DNA of 64,000 nucleotides from Fen-1364 sp049515135 (GTDB taxonomy: Bacteria > Spirochaetota > Spirochaetia > SZUA-6 > Fen-1364), in the NCBI GenBank assembly GCA_049515135.1, contig JBEKUJ010000001.1, forward strand, positions 310,001-374,000. Reading direction: 5' to 3'. Below are positions 42,587 through 51,784 of this stretch, in pieces. The position numbers and the translations under genes are program-made. The notes beneath the pieces were generated by a model. It was given only the letters and a program-made list of their open reading frames with translations, was not told where the DNA came from and made no database searches. How positions within the stretch are numbered: position 1 is the stretch's first letter; each line of letters begins with the position of its first letter.

Positions 42587-43372
42587 TCACGAAGAGGCCC
42601 CTGTATAGCGCCGGGACCCGATACGCCATACGAGCCGCGCAACGACGAAAAGCAGGGCAGCTAGGGCGAACGCTCCCGCCAGGGTCTGCCAGGACAGCTT
42701 GCCTGCCAGCGCCTGGGCCGGCACGGTTGTTGCGAAAGCCACGGGGACCAGGAAGGTCAGGCCGATTCGCAGCCAACCGGGGTACAGGGTCACGGGCCAG
42801 CGTCCAGCCTCGTAGATTGACTGGAAGATGACCAGGATGTTCTCCACGCGAACGAACCAGAACGAAAGGGAGGCCAGAATCACCCAGAAGCTGTACACGA
42901 TGAGCCCGCCGGCAATGAGAGCTGCGGCAAAGCCGGCCACCTGCAACGCCCCCACACGCTCTCCCAGCCGGGCCAGCGCGGCAACGATCACCGCGATCCC
43001 GAGGATGAAGTCGGTGAGCTTCCATATCTCCACACGCTGGATGCTCACTAGCACCTGCGAGTCTTCAGGCTTGGTCAGGGTGAAGTCCAGGGTCCCCTCG
43101 CGCACGCTCTCGATGAGCTGCTCCATGCTGGGCTGGATGATCAGGCGGATTGCCCCGCCCACCAGGAAGAAGACCCCGACCAGCGCGGCAACCTCCTCCG
43201 GGCGCCAGCCTCCCAGGGTCGCCGTATATGAGAACACAACCGCAAGGCCACCCAGGGCGGTCCCCAGGTCAATGGCTGATTCCAGGAGCTGGAGGAAGAA
43301 GTTGGCGCGGTAGGCAAGCTCTCCCATCGCCCCAACGCGGAAGAAGACCCACAAGAGACGGAGCAGCCTCAT
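42587..43372 (-). CDS. ABC-2 type exporter permease
   Basis: 261-residue membrane protein with about six helices (MRLLRLLWVFFRVGAMGELAYRANF start). The central REGTLDFTLTKPEDSQ loop is typical of ABC-2 permeases of the ViaB/DUF990 group. Partner of the next permease and the ATPase upstream; 10 bp separate the two permeases. Exported substrate unknown. Confidence 0.85.
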   Translation of the reverse strand: MRLLRLLWVFFRVGAMGELAYRANFFLQLLESAIDLGTALGGLAVVFSYTATLGGWRPEEVAALVGVFFLVGGAIRLIIQPSMEQLIESVREGTLDFTLTKPEDSQVLVSIQRVEIWKLTDFILGIAVIVAALARLGERVGALQVAGFAAALIAGGLIVYSFWVILASLSFWFVRVENILVIFQSIYEAGRWPVTLYPGWLRIGLTFLVPVAFATTVPAQALAGKLSWQTLAGAFALAALLFVVARLVWRIGSRRYTGASS

Positions 43373-43382
43373 GCCGGCAACC

Positions 43383-44183
43383 TCATGCGCCCACCGCCGA
43401 ATACACGCGCACCCCGGCGCGCCAGACCGCCCTCAGGAGAAAGAGCCCCAGGACCAGCCACGCGGTCTGCGCCGCAAGTCCCGCCAGCGCCTGGCCGGGG
43501 CTCAGCCGCCCAAGGAGCAGCTCCACGGGGAAACTGATCATCCAGCGGAAAGGCAGAACGGATGCGGCGAGCTGAAGCGGCCGTGGAAGCAGGGACAGGG
43601 GCGCCATCTGCCCGGAGAGAAAGAGCGCTGCCACAAAGTAGCCCTGGTTGACCGCGCTTACCCGGGTGGTCCAGAACGCCGACAGCGCGAGCGTCCATTC
43701 CACTATGAACTTCACGGCAAAGGCAAGGAGCAGGGCCGGAACAAAGAGGGCCGCCGCCCACAGGGGCGGGGAAAATGTCGGCCGGAAAATGAGAACCAGG
43801 ACCGCTGCCGCCACCAGCATCAGAGGGAGCGTGATCAGCTTGGAGGAGACGTTGTCCACCAGGTCGGTGTGGATGGGATGGATGGGCCGCAGCAGGGCAA
43901 AAGAGAGCGAGCCGTGGCGAATCTTGTACTCGTACTCGTACATGACCCAGGTATAGGTGACCTGGGTGACGAGCATCATGAGAATGAAGTAGGCGGCGAA
44001 CTGACCGGTATCGAAGCCGCCCACGCTTCCACCCGTTGCATGGGCAACGGCGGACCATACCACGAGGTAGATGAGCGGGTCCAGGATCCTGTCGATGGTC
44101 CAAATGAAGATGGACGCCCTGTACTGGATGAAAGAGGCCAGCGTTGTCTTGAACTGCTGGCGATAGACTTCCCCGATTCCCAT
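43383..44183 (-). CDS. ABC-2 type exporter permease
   Basis: 266 residues, six helices, with the related loop IRHGSLSFALLRPIHPIH. Its ATG overlaps the ATPase stop by one base (TGATG), so translation is coupled. With its neighbour it forms a heteromeric export channel. Confidence 0.86.
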   Translation of the reverse strand: MGIGEVYRQQFKTTLASFIQYRASIFIWTIDRILDPLIYLVVWSAVAHATGGSVGGFDTGQFAAYFILMMLVTQVTYTWVMYEYEYKIRHGSLSFALLRPIHPIHTDLVDNVSSKLITLPLMLVAAAVLVLIFRPTFSPPLWAAALFVPALLLAFAVKFIVEWTLALSAFWTTRVSAVNQGYFVAALFLSGQMAPLSLLPRPLQLAASVLPFRWMISFPVELLLGRLSPGQALAGLAAQTAWLVLGLFLLRAVWRAGVRVYSAVGA

Positions 44184-45181
44184 CAGGAAGTCTCTCCGGC
44201 GAAAACGCGCTCGATGACTTCTTCTATTGGCGGGTCCTCCACGGTCAGGTCTATCACCGGCATATCGGCCAGGATCCTCCCTGTCACCCGGGGCGTCTCT
44301 TCCCGGGGGACGCGAAGCGTCACGACGCCTTCCTCACGGGAGATCACCTCGCCGTAGCCGCTGAGGCTCGCGAGCCCGCCGTCCGCCCCGGCATCCTCCA
44401 GCTTCACCACGATTGTCTTGTGCGCCGTGAACCGGCCCACCAGGGCGGCGAGCTCCCCGTCGAAAAGAAGCTTTCCGTGGTGAATGACGATGACCCGCCG
44501 GCAGAGGGCCTCCACGTCCGCCATGTAGTGGCTGGTGAGGAGGACCGTGGCGCCGAAGCGCTGGTTGTACTCCGCAATGAACGATCGAATGCGCCGCTGC
44601 ATGGTCACATCCAGGCCGATGGTCGGCTCGTCCAGGAACACCACGCGGGGTTGGTGCAGGAGGGCGGCGGCAAGCTCACACTTCATTCGCTCCCCGAGGG
44701 ACAGGTTGCGCACGGGCTTGCGAAGCAAGGGGCCCAGCTCGAGAAGCTCCGTGAGCTCCCCCACGATGCTTCGAAAGTCGGGACCGGGGATCCGGTAGAT
44801 CGCCCTGTTCAGCTCGAAGGAATCCGCGGCCGGGATGTCCCAAACCAGCTGGTTGCGCTGTCCCATGACAAGGGTGATCTGCCGGAGAAATGCCTTTTCC
44901 CTCTTCCATGGCACGTGATCGAGAACGGAGATCTCACCCCCCGTGGGATGGAGAAGGCCGGAGAGCATCTTCAGCGTGGTGGTCTTTCCCGCTCCGTTGG
45001 GCCCGAGGAAACCGACCACCTCACCCGGCTGCAGTGTGAAGGAGATGCCGTCCACAGCCGTGATCTCAGCCCTGCGCCTGCGGACCAGGCTGGCCAGGGC
45101 CGCACCCACGCCGGTTTCGCGTTCTGTGACGAAAAAGGATTTTCGCAGATCCCTGACCCGGATCGCGGGGTGCTCTTCCAT
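44183..45181 (-). CDS. ABC-2 type exporter ATPase
   Basis: About 332 residues from the ATG at 45181 (MEEHPAIRVRDLRKSFF). Walker A GPNGAGKTTT, signature LSLGERMK and Walker B VVFLDEPTIGLDV are intact, and the ATPase fold is followed by a ~90-residue C-terminal extension. The start is uncertain because no clear ribosome-binding site is seen; the frame is open for 17 more codons upstream. It energises the two permeases downstream. Confidence 0.88.
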   Translation of the reverse strand: MEEHPAIRVRDLRKSFFVTERETGVGAALASLVRRRRAEITAVDGISFTLQPGEVVGFLGPNGAGKTTTLKMLSGLLHPTGGEISVLDHVPWKREKAFLRQITLVMGQRNQLVWDIPAADSFELNRAIYRIPGPDFRSIVGELTELLELGPLLRKPVRNLSLGERMKCELAAALLHQPRVVFLDEPTIGLDVTMQRRIRSFIAEYNQRFGATVLLTSHYMADVEALCRRVIVIHHGKLLFDGELAALVGRFTAHKTIVVKLEDAGADGGLASLSGYGEVISREEGVVTLRVPREETPRVTGRILADMPVIDLTVEDPPIEEVIERVFAGETS

Positions 45182-45250
45182 CTCTGAACTATACGCGGCA
45201 CCGGGCAGACGTAAAAGACTCCGCAAACCCACTGCGTTCAGGTACAGCGT

Positions 45251-45943
45251 TCAGAAGTAAACCTCGGCGAAGATGCTGGACGCCGGCACGCCGTAACCGC
45301 GCAGGATGGCGTAGCTTTCGTAGATCATGTCGCTGTTGCCGCAGAGGTAGCACAGGCGAGTCGGCTCAACCGGATGCTCCCGAAGGTAGGAGGTGACGCG
45401 GCCGGGGTGCCTCGGCACCTCCCCTGTGGGGCGCTCTGTTCCGCTCACGCAGGCAACGAGCCTTCGAGGGTCAAAAACCTCGTGGTCGTAAAGCTGCCGC
45501 GAGGAGCGCACGCCATGAAGCAGCGTGTAGTCAAGACCCGGGTGGCTCAGCGCAAAACAATGGAAGGGTGAAACGCCTGTCCCCGTGGCGATGAAAAGGA
45601 ACCGGCGCGAAACCAGGCCCGGGTCAATGCAGAAGGAGCCGTGGGGACCGTCGACCTCCAGCGCGTCCCCGGCGCGGCACCGACGCAGGTCGCTTGAAAC
45701 TTCCCCGCCCTCCACTTCCTTGATGAGCACTTCGATGAAATCCTCGGAGGGAGGAGAGTAGACCGTGTATTCCCGACGCTCGATGCCTCCCGCCGGGCCA
45801 AGGTTGATCCACTGCCCCGACCTGAAGGCCAGGCCGTTGCGCTCCAGTCGAAGGACAAAGGCTCCTTCAGCTACGGCGCGGTTGTCCAGAACCCGGTGCA
45901 AGGATGCCCGCGCCAGGCGCGGGCGCGGCGCTGCTTCTATCAC
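45251..45943 (-). CDS. Ferredoxin-NADP(+) reductase-type flavoprotein
   Basis: 230-residue oxidoreductase with the FAD-binding REYTVYS motif, the GTGVSPFHCFAL nucleotide segment and the C-terminal CGNSDMIYESYAIL NADP-site loop. GTG start overlaps the lipA stop by 4 bases (GTGA). As the partner of an Fe-S synthase and an Fe-S carrier, it may supply electrons for cluster chemistry; inference from context. Confidence 0.87.
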   Translation of the reverse strand: MIEAAPRPRLARASLHRVLDNRAVAEGAFVLRLERNGLAFRSGQWINLGPAGGIERREYTVYSPPSEDFIEVLIKEVEGGEVSSDLRRCRAGDALEVDGPHGSFCIDPGLVSRRFLFIATGTGVSPFHCFALSHPGLDYTLLHGVRSSRQLYDHEVFDPRRLVACVSGTERPTGEVPRHPGRVTSYLREHPVEPTRLCYLCGNSDMIYESYAILRGYGVPASSIFAEVYF

Positions 45944-46878
45944 GTGGAAAGGGGAGGTCGCGCGGCAGCCTTGGCAGCCTGAAGCTCCTTCAGGTGCTGC
46001 TGAAAGCCCTGGAACTGGACGTCCGCGTGATAGGAGGAGCGGACAAACGGCCCTGCCTCGCAGTAGAGGAAACCCTTCTGCAGCGCAATGTCCTTGAGAC
46101 GCTGGAACTCCTGGGGCGTCCAGTACCGGCGGACCGGGATATGGTTGCGCGTGGGCTGGAGATACTGCCCGATGTTCACGACATCAACGCCGCAGGACCG
46201 AAGGTCGGCCAGCGTCTCCTCCACCTCTTCAAAGGTCTCCCCCAGCCCCAGCATGATGCTGGACTTTGTCACCATCTCCGGCGCAAGCCCGCGCGCAGTG
46301 CGAAGGAAATCGAGGGACCGATCGTAGCTGGACCGCGAGCGCACCCGCGGTGTCAGCCGTCGTACCGTCTCCACGTTGTGGCTGATGATGTCGGGCCCGC
46401 TTTGCACCACTGCACGAATGGCTTCCTCCGACCCCATGAAGTCCGAGGTCAGGACCTCCACGGAACAGTCAGGCGCGCGCCAGCGGATGGACCTCACCGT
46501 GGCAGCCATGATGGATGCCCCGCCGTCGGGAAGATCATCCCTGTTCACCATGGTGATGTGGACATGCTTCAGCTTCATGTGATCGACGGCGCCCGCCACC
46601 CGCAGGGGTTCCAGCGTGTCCACCGCGCCGGGAAGGCCCGTGTTCACCGCGCAGAACCTGCACCGCCGGGTGCACGTGTCTCCCAGGATCATGAAGCTGG
46701 CAGTGCGATGGGTGCCCCAGCATTCCTGGAGGTTGGGGCATCGGGCCTCCTCGCAGACGGTGTGCAGGCTTTCGGTGCGCATCAGCTTCTTCAGGAAGTG
46801 ATAGTTGTCGGTGGTGTTCAGCCGGATCTTCAGCCACTCGGGTTTTCGACGCGACACAGCCTGTTCGGACATCCTCAC
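45940..46878 (-). CDS. lipA: Lipoyl synthase
   Basis: Radical-SAM enzyme that inserts two sulfurs into octanoyl groups of lipoyl domains. Both Fe-S cluster motifs are present: the auxiliary-cluster cysteines in CEEARCPNLQEC and the radical-SAM CTRRCRFC. 312 residues from a GTG overlapping the mrp stop; an ATG two codons later (46872) with GGTGAGG upstream may be the real start. Confidence 0.95.
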   Translation of the reverse strand: MRMSEQAVSRRKPEWLKIRLNTTDNYHFLKKLMRTESLHTVCEEARCPNLQECWGTHRTASFMILGDTCTRRCRFCAVNTGLPGAVDTLEPLRVAGAVDHMKLKHVHITMVNRDDLPDGGASIMAATVRSIRWRAPDCSVEVLTSDFMGSEEAIRAVVQSGPDIISHNVETVRRLTPRVRSRSSYDRSLDFLRTARGLAPEMVTKSSIMLGLGETFEEVEETLADLRSCGVDVVNIGQYLQPTRNHIPVRRYWTPQEFQRLKDIALQKGFLYCEAGPFVRSSYHADVQFQGFQQHLKELQAAKAAARPPLST

Positions 46879-47927
46879 CTCACCGCGCTGCCGTTGTTCT
46901 CATACTGCGTCACGCTCACGCGCGCTGCAACCGCCCTGGCGAGGGAACGCAGCGCCGCCCCGGACTCAAGCGGCTCCTCCGATGTTACGGGGGGCCTTCC
47001 TTCATCGCCCATCCGGGACACCGCGGGGTCCATGGGGATGCGCCCCAGGAACGGGACCTGCATCTCTTGCGCTGCCCGCTCTCCCCCGCCCTGGCCGAAC
47101 ACCTCCCCCGACATGTTCTCCACGATCCCCAGAACAGGCACGCTCAGCTTCTTGAACGCAGTCACCCCCCGGCGCGCGTCGCTGACGGCCAGCAGCTGGG
47201 GCGTCGTGACCACCACTCCGCCCGTCAGCGGAACCAGCTGCGCCACGCTGAGCTGCGCGTCCCCCGTGCCGGGCGGCAGGTCGACGATGAGATAGTCCAG
47301 CTCTCCCCAGACCACCTCCGTGAAGAGCTGCTGAAGGGCGCCATGGATCATGGGGCCGCGCCACACCAGCGCCTCTGTCTCCGAGACCAGGAACCCCATG
47401 CTCATGACAAGAACACCGTGAGCCCGGGCCGGAACGATCTTTTCCTTCTGGGGAGGCGGAAGCTGCTGCACTCCCATCAGCGTGGGGATGTTGGGACCAT
47501 AGATGTCGGCGTCCAGAAGGCCCACCGCGGCTCCGGATTGCGCCAGCGCCGCCGCAAGGTTGGCGGCAACAGTGGACTTGCCAACTCCGCCCTTGCCGCT
47601 TCCCACGGCGACAATTGCCTTGATTGGCAGCTTGAGCTTCTCCATGATCCGCCGGTCAGCCCGCATGCGGGCGTCGAAGGCGATCTGGATCTGGCCGACT
47701 TCTGGAATGAGGCCCCGAATGGCATCCTCACTGTCCTGCCGCAGTTTGTCTTTCAACGGGCACGCGGGGGTTGTGAGAGTAATGGTAAAGCTTACGTCCC
47801 TGCCGTTGATGCGGATGTCGCGGATGAAGTCCAGGGAGACGAGGTCCTTGTGCAGATCAGGATCCTGGACAGTGCTCAAGGCTTCCCTGATACGCTCGAC
47901 GGACACCGCATTCTGAGTTGTCGGCAA
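46875..47927 (-). CDS. mrp: Mrp/ApbC-family iron-sulfur cluster carrier ATPase
   Basis: 350 residues: N-terminal DUF59/MIP18 domain (about 10-85) and a ParA-type ATPase with deviant Walker A GSGKGGVGKST (109-119). TTG start at 47927, seven bases after AGGAGG. Most Mrp proteins have a CPxC cluster-binding motif after the ENMS segment; here the sequence reads ENMSGEVFGQGGGERAAQ with no cysteine pair, as in some lineages. It may bind a cluster differently or not at all. Coupled to lipA. Confidence 0.9.
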   Translation of the reverse strand: MPTTQNAVSVERIREALSTVQDPDLHKDLVSLDFIRDIRINGRDVSFTITLTTPACPLKDKLRQDSEDAIRGLIPEVGQIQIAFDARMRADRRIMEKLKLPIKAIVAVGSGKGGVGKSTVAANLAAALAQSGAAVGLLDADIYGPNIPTLMGVQQLPPPQKEKIVPARAHGVLVMSMGFLVSETEALVWRGPMIHGALQQLFTEVVWGELDYLIVDLPPGTGDAQLSVAQLVPLTGGVVVTTPQLLAVSDARRGVTAFKKLSVPVLGIVENMSGEVFGQGGGERAAQEMQVPFLGRIPMDPAVSRMGDEGRPPVTSEEPLESGAALRSLARAVAARVSVTQYENNGSAVR

Positions 47928-48051
47928 TACATCCTCCTGTGATGAGCAGGTTAAATATTACATAAATCGCGTGGATTGACCAACCAAGGGACGGTTTGCA
48001 GCGTGGGATTGCTTGACCAGGACTCATGAGGCCCTTGATATTTGAGGTGCC

Positions 48052-51000
48052 ATGATGAAAGAAGTGAAGCCTCGGAGGCCGCTCCCTTTGAAGGCGCTTG
48101 CGTGCGTTTGCTTCCTTGCAGCCCTTCCCGCCCTTGCGTGGGGCCAGTATTTCGAGAGGAACAAAGTGCAGTACGGGGCAATCGACTTCTCCGTGCTGAG
48201 GACAGAGCATTTCCAGATCTATCACTATCCGCAGGGGACCCAGGCGGTTATGGACGCCGCCCGCATACTGGAGCAGGCATACGCCCACCACGCCGATATC
48301 TTCGGCTACGGGATCAAGGGCCTGCAGAAAGTGATCCTCTATGACAGCTTCATTGACTTCGAGCAGACCAACGTGATTCCCGGCATTATCTCCCTCGGTG
48401 AGGGCGGCGTGACGGAAGGGTTCATGCACCGCATCGTCCTCCCGCTCACTGGCACGTACAGCGAAAACGCGCACGTCCTGGCTCATGAGCTGGTCCATGG
48501 CTTCCAGTTCGAGAAAATAAGCCCGCTGGGCGTTTTCGCACCCCAGTCCCAGCCCCTGCCCTTGTGGTTCATCGAGGGCCAGGCTGAGTATCTCTCCCTC
48601 GGTCCCGACGACCCGCTCACCGACATGTGGATGCGCGATGCATTCCTGAACAAAGACATCCCGAGCATCGGCGACCTTGCCTCGAAGCAGAACAAGTATT
48701 TCCCCTACCGCTTCGGCGACGCAGTCTGGTACTGGATCGACCGGGGGTGGGGAAAAATCGGAATGCGCCGATTTTTCATCGACGCCACGGACAAGGGGAT
48801 CCCGAGCGCTGTCAGCTCCGCGCTCGGGGTGAAGACAATGGCGGACTTCTCCGCGAGGTGGAAAGGTGATTTCACGATCACGTACGCCCCGAAAATCGCC
48901 GGCCGAACCCTCCCGAAGGACATCGGCCGCACGCTGCCGGGGCTTGCCTCCGGCTTGAACCTGAGCCCCGTCATCAGCCCGGACGGGAAGTACATTGCCG
49001 TCTTTTCTCTGCGGAACCTGTTCGGCCTCGACCTCTCCCTGGCCGATGCGGAAAGCGGCAGGGTGCTGAAGGGCCTCGCCACAACGGACAGCGATGCGCG
49101 CTACGACGTTTTGAACTTCATCGACTCAGCGGGCGCCTGGTCGCCTGATTCGAAATCCTTTGCTTTCGTCGTGGAGCGCGGGGGAAAGGACGCGGTTGCT
49201 ATCGTTGATGTCCCCTCGGGGAGGCTGGCAAAGATGCTGTCACTGTCCGTGAAAGGTGCGGCTGGGCTTGCCTGGTCCCCTGACGGCTCCACGATCGCCC
49301 TGTCGGCAACGAAAGACGCCGTGCGCGACATCTACCTTCTTGATCCGTCCAGCAGCGGGCTGGAGCGGCTCACCAGCGGATGGCACACGAAACTCCAGCC
49401 GGCGTGGTCCCCTGACGGGAAAACTCTTGCGTTCGCGACTGACCAGGGCGCGCACACGGATCTGGCCAATCTCACGTTCCAGTCCATGAACATCGGGCTC
49501 ATGGACATGCAAAGCAGGGAGACGCGGATCATCTCCATCAAGGACGGGGCCAAGCACATCAACCCTCTGTTCTCCCCGGACGGAAAGAGCCTGTACTTCG
49601 TTGCCGACACGGATGGTTACAGCGACCTGTATCGCTATGACATCGGGACGCAGCAATTCTTCCGGGTGACCAGCGTTGCCACGGGCATCAGCGGCCTCAC
49701 CGTGCTTTCCCCGTGCCTCTCCATGGCGGAAACGTCCGGTGAGCTCGTCATGACGATCTTCAACAACAGGAAATACGAGGTCCACGCGCTGGGGCTTTCC
49801 CAGGCCCAGGGCAAGCCGGTGAGCATTGATGGCGCCATCAATGCGCCGACGCTCCCTTCCGCCGTCACCGCTGGCCAGGCGCAGTCATTGCCCGCCCTTC
49901 CCGACACCGTCCTCGGCCGCTATTCCCCGGCATTCTCCCTCCTGGCAATCAGCCAGGTCGGCGTGGGTCTTGGTGTGAGCCCGTTCGGCACGAGCGTCGG
50001 CGGCGCGGCAGCCCTCTCGTTCGCCGACGTGCTGGGCGACCATGAGATCGACACTGCCGTGCAGGCCTCCGGGTCCCTGGATTCCATCGGCGCCCAGTTT
50101 GATTATGTGAATAGAAGGAACCACATCAATTGGGGCCTGGCGGTCGCCCATATTCCGCAGACGTACTACACCTCCCTCGCCCCTCCGTTTCCCGTGGCCG
50201 GCGCCGACACCGGCATCCTGCAACAGGTGATCTTCCAGGAGGAGGCCGATCTCTTTGCGCAATACCCGGTCACCATCAATCGCCGGTGGGAGGCAACCGC
50301 CGGCTACACAATGTATTGGTGGGAGGGATCGGTCCCGGCTTACTACTACCAGAATGGTCTTCTTGTGGAAGCTGACCAGGTCTCATTCCCCACGCCGCCG
50401 CCGCTCTCCCTTGGGCACGCCGGGCTGGCATACGTGGGTGATTACTCGTTCTTCGGCTTCACGAGCCCCATCCGGGGCTCCCGCTACCGCTTCGAGATGG
50501 ACGGAGACGCCGGCTCCACTTATTTCCTCACCGCCCTGGGTGACCTGCGCGAATACCTTTTCCTGAACCCCATCACCATTGCGTTTCGCGCGCTCTCCGT
50601 CGGCAGGTACCTGGGCGGCGCGGACAACCCGACACTCACGCAATTTTACCTGGGAGAGTCAGACCTGGTGCGGGGCTATGAGTATTACTCCATCATCGGC
50701 GTCGAGGGAGCGGGCAGCTCGGGGAACATTCCACAGCTCAACCGCCTGTTCGGATCCAAGATCGCCGTGGTCAACCTGGAGCTTCGCATTCCGGTCCTGG
50801 GCAGCGACCAGTTCGGGCTTCTGAAGTTCCCCTGGCTCCCCACTGAGCTTGTGGGGTTCTTCGACGGCGGGGTGGCCTGGACGGAGAATGACCCCCCCGT
50901 CCTGGCGATCTCCGCGGACCAATACGCGCGCGTTCCCATTTTCAGCGCGGGGGCTGCCGTGCGGGTCAATATCCTGGGCGCCTTTGTGGTCCAGATCTAC

Positions 51001-51069
51001 TGGGCGTGGCCGTTCGAGCGCCAGAATATCGGCGGCTCCTGGGGGTTCGTCCTGGAACCAGGGTGGTGA
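48052..51069 (+). CDS. Metallopeptidase-like / beta-propeller / outer-membrane-barrel fusion
   Basis: 1005-residue secreted protein in three parts. After a signal peptide (about 10-31) comes a gluzincin-like peptidase domain with HELVH (145-149) and a downstream Glu in WFIEGQAEY (172-180), as in peptidase-MA-type domains. Residues ~300-570 contain repeated SPDGK motifs of WD40/TolB-like propeller blades. The C-terminal ~360 residues form a barrel like the bacterial surface antigen/Omp85 domain, with LVRGYEYYS and NLELRIPVLG, ending in an aromatic residue (FVLEPGW). Alone on its strand. It may display the peptidase or propeller at the cell surface. Confidence 0.82.
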   Translation: MMKEVKPRRPLPLKALACVCFLAALPALAWGQYFERNKVQYGAIDFSVLRTEHFQIYHYPQGTQAVMDAARILEQAYAHHADIFGYGIKGLQKVILYDSFIDFEQTNVIPGIISLGEGGVTEGFMHRIVLPLTGTYSENAHVLAHELVHGFQFEKISPLGVFAPQSQPLPLWFIEGQAEYLSLGPDDPLTDMWMRDAFLNKDIPSIGDLASKQNKYFPYRFGDAVWYWIDRGWGKIGMRRFFIDATDKGIPSAVSSALGVKTMADFSARWKGDFTITYAPKIAGRTLPKDIGRTLPGLASGLNLSPVISPDGKYIAVFSLRNLFGLDLSLADAESGRVLKGLATTDSDARYDVLNFIDSAGAWSPDSKSFAFVVERGGKDAVAIVDVPSGRLAKMLSLSVKGAAGLAWSPDGSTIALSATKDAVRDIYLLDPSSSGLERLTSGWHTKLQPAWSPDGKTLAFATDQGAHTDLANLTFQSMNIGLMDMQSRETRIISIKDGAKHINPLFSPDGKSLYFVADTDGYSDLYRYDIGTQQFFRVTSVATGISGLTVLSPCLSMAETSGELVMTIFNNRKYEVHALGLSQAQGKPVSIDGAINAPTLPSAVTAGQAQSLPALPDTVLGRYSPAFSLLAISQVGVGLGVSPFGTSVGGAAALSFADVLGDHEIDTAVQASGSLDSIGAQFDYVNRRNHINWGLAVAHIPQTYYTSLAPPFPVAGADTGILQQVIFQEEADLFAQYPVTINRRWEATAGYTMYWWEGSVPAYYYQNGLLVEADQVSFPTPPPLSLGHAGLAYVGDYSFFGFTSPIRGSRYRFEMDGDAGSTYFLTALGDLREYLFLNPITIAFRALSVGRYLGGADNPTLTQFYLGESDLVRGYEYYSIIGVEGAGSSGNIPQLNRLFGSKIAVVNLELRIPVLGSDQFGLLKFPWLPTELVGFFDGGVAWTENDPPVLAISADQYARVPIFSAGAAVRVNILGAFVVQIYWAWPFERQNIGGSWGFVLEPGW

Positions 51070-51124
51070 CTCCTGCAGTCCGACCTCGCTTTGTTTTGGG
51101 CCGCAGATTTCTTACATTTTGCCG

Positions 51125-51709
51125 ATGAAGGGCAAGATAGCGATTATCGGCAAGGGCAATGTCGGCAAAGCGCTGAATGAGGGCCTGAAACGCGAAGGCT
51201 ATGAGACGCGCATGACGGGAAAGGGCACGGACGTGCGGGAGACGGCGGCCTGGGGAGACATCCTGATCCTGGCAGTGCCGTTCAACGCCGTGGATTCGGC
51301 GGTTGCTGAAATGGGCGGAGCCGTGGACGGGAAACCGATCGTGGACGTAACCAACCCCCTCGGACCGAACATGGAGCTGGCGCTGGGATTCACCACCAGC
51401 GGCGCCGAACAGCTGCAGAAAAAGGTGCCATCGGCGAAAGTCGTGAAGGCGCTCAACACCGTCTTTGCCAAGAACATGGGCACGGGGAAGGTGAGGGACA
51501 AAGCGATTTCCTGCTTCGCTGCAGGCAACGACCAGGCTGCAAAGGCCTCCGTCCTCGAGCTTGCCCGCGACCTCGGCTTCGATCCGGTGGACGCAGGGCC
51601 GCTTGCCAATGCCCGGTGGCTCGAGGCCATGGCGTACATGACTATTCAGCTCGGCTATGTCATCAACAAGGGACTCGGGACGGCAATCGGGCTTGCGCTT
51701 GTGAAATAG
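51125..51709 (+). CDS. NADP-dependent F420-reductase-like oxidoreductase
   Basis: 194 residues with a Rossmann start (IAIIGKGNVGKALNEGL) and the domain typical of F420-dependent NADP reductase-like and related NAD(P)-binding proteins: ILILAVPFNAV, VDVTNPLGP, VVKALNTVFAKNMG and CFAAGNDQAAKA. F420 itself is not expected in most bacteria of this type, so the cofactor and substrate are unclear. No Shine-Dalgarno is visible at the ATG. Confidence 0.85.
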   Translation: MKGKIAIIGKGNVGKALNEGLKREGYETRMTGKGTDVRETAAWGDILILAVPFNAVDSAVAEMGGAVDGKPIVDVTNPLGPNMELALGFTTSGAEQLQKKVPSAKVVKALNTVFAKNMGTGKVRDKAISCFAAGNDQAAKASVLELARDLGFDPVDAGPLANARWLEAMAYMTIQLGYVINKGLGTAIGLALVK

Positions 51710-51784
51710 GAACCGCCGTGTCAGCTCCCACGGGTTGACTCCGGCACCTCCCTCGGGTACACAGAGGTTGCAAGGGCCCCCGGG

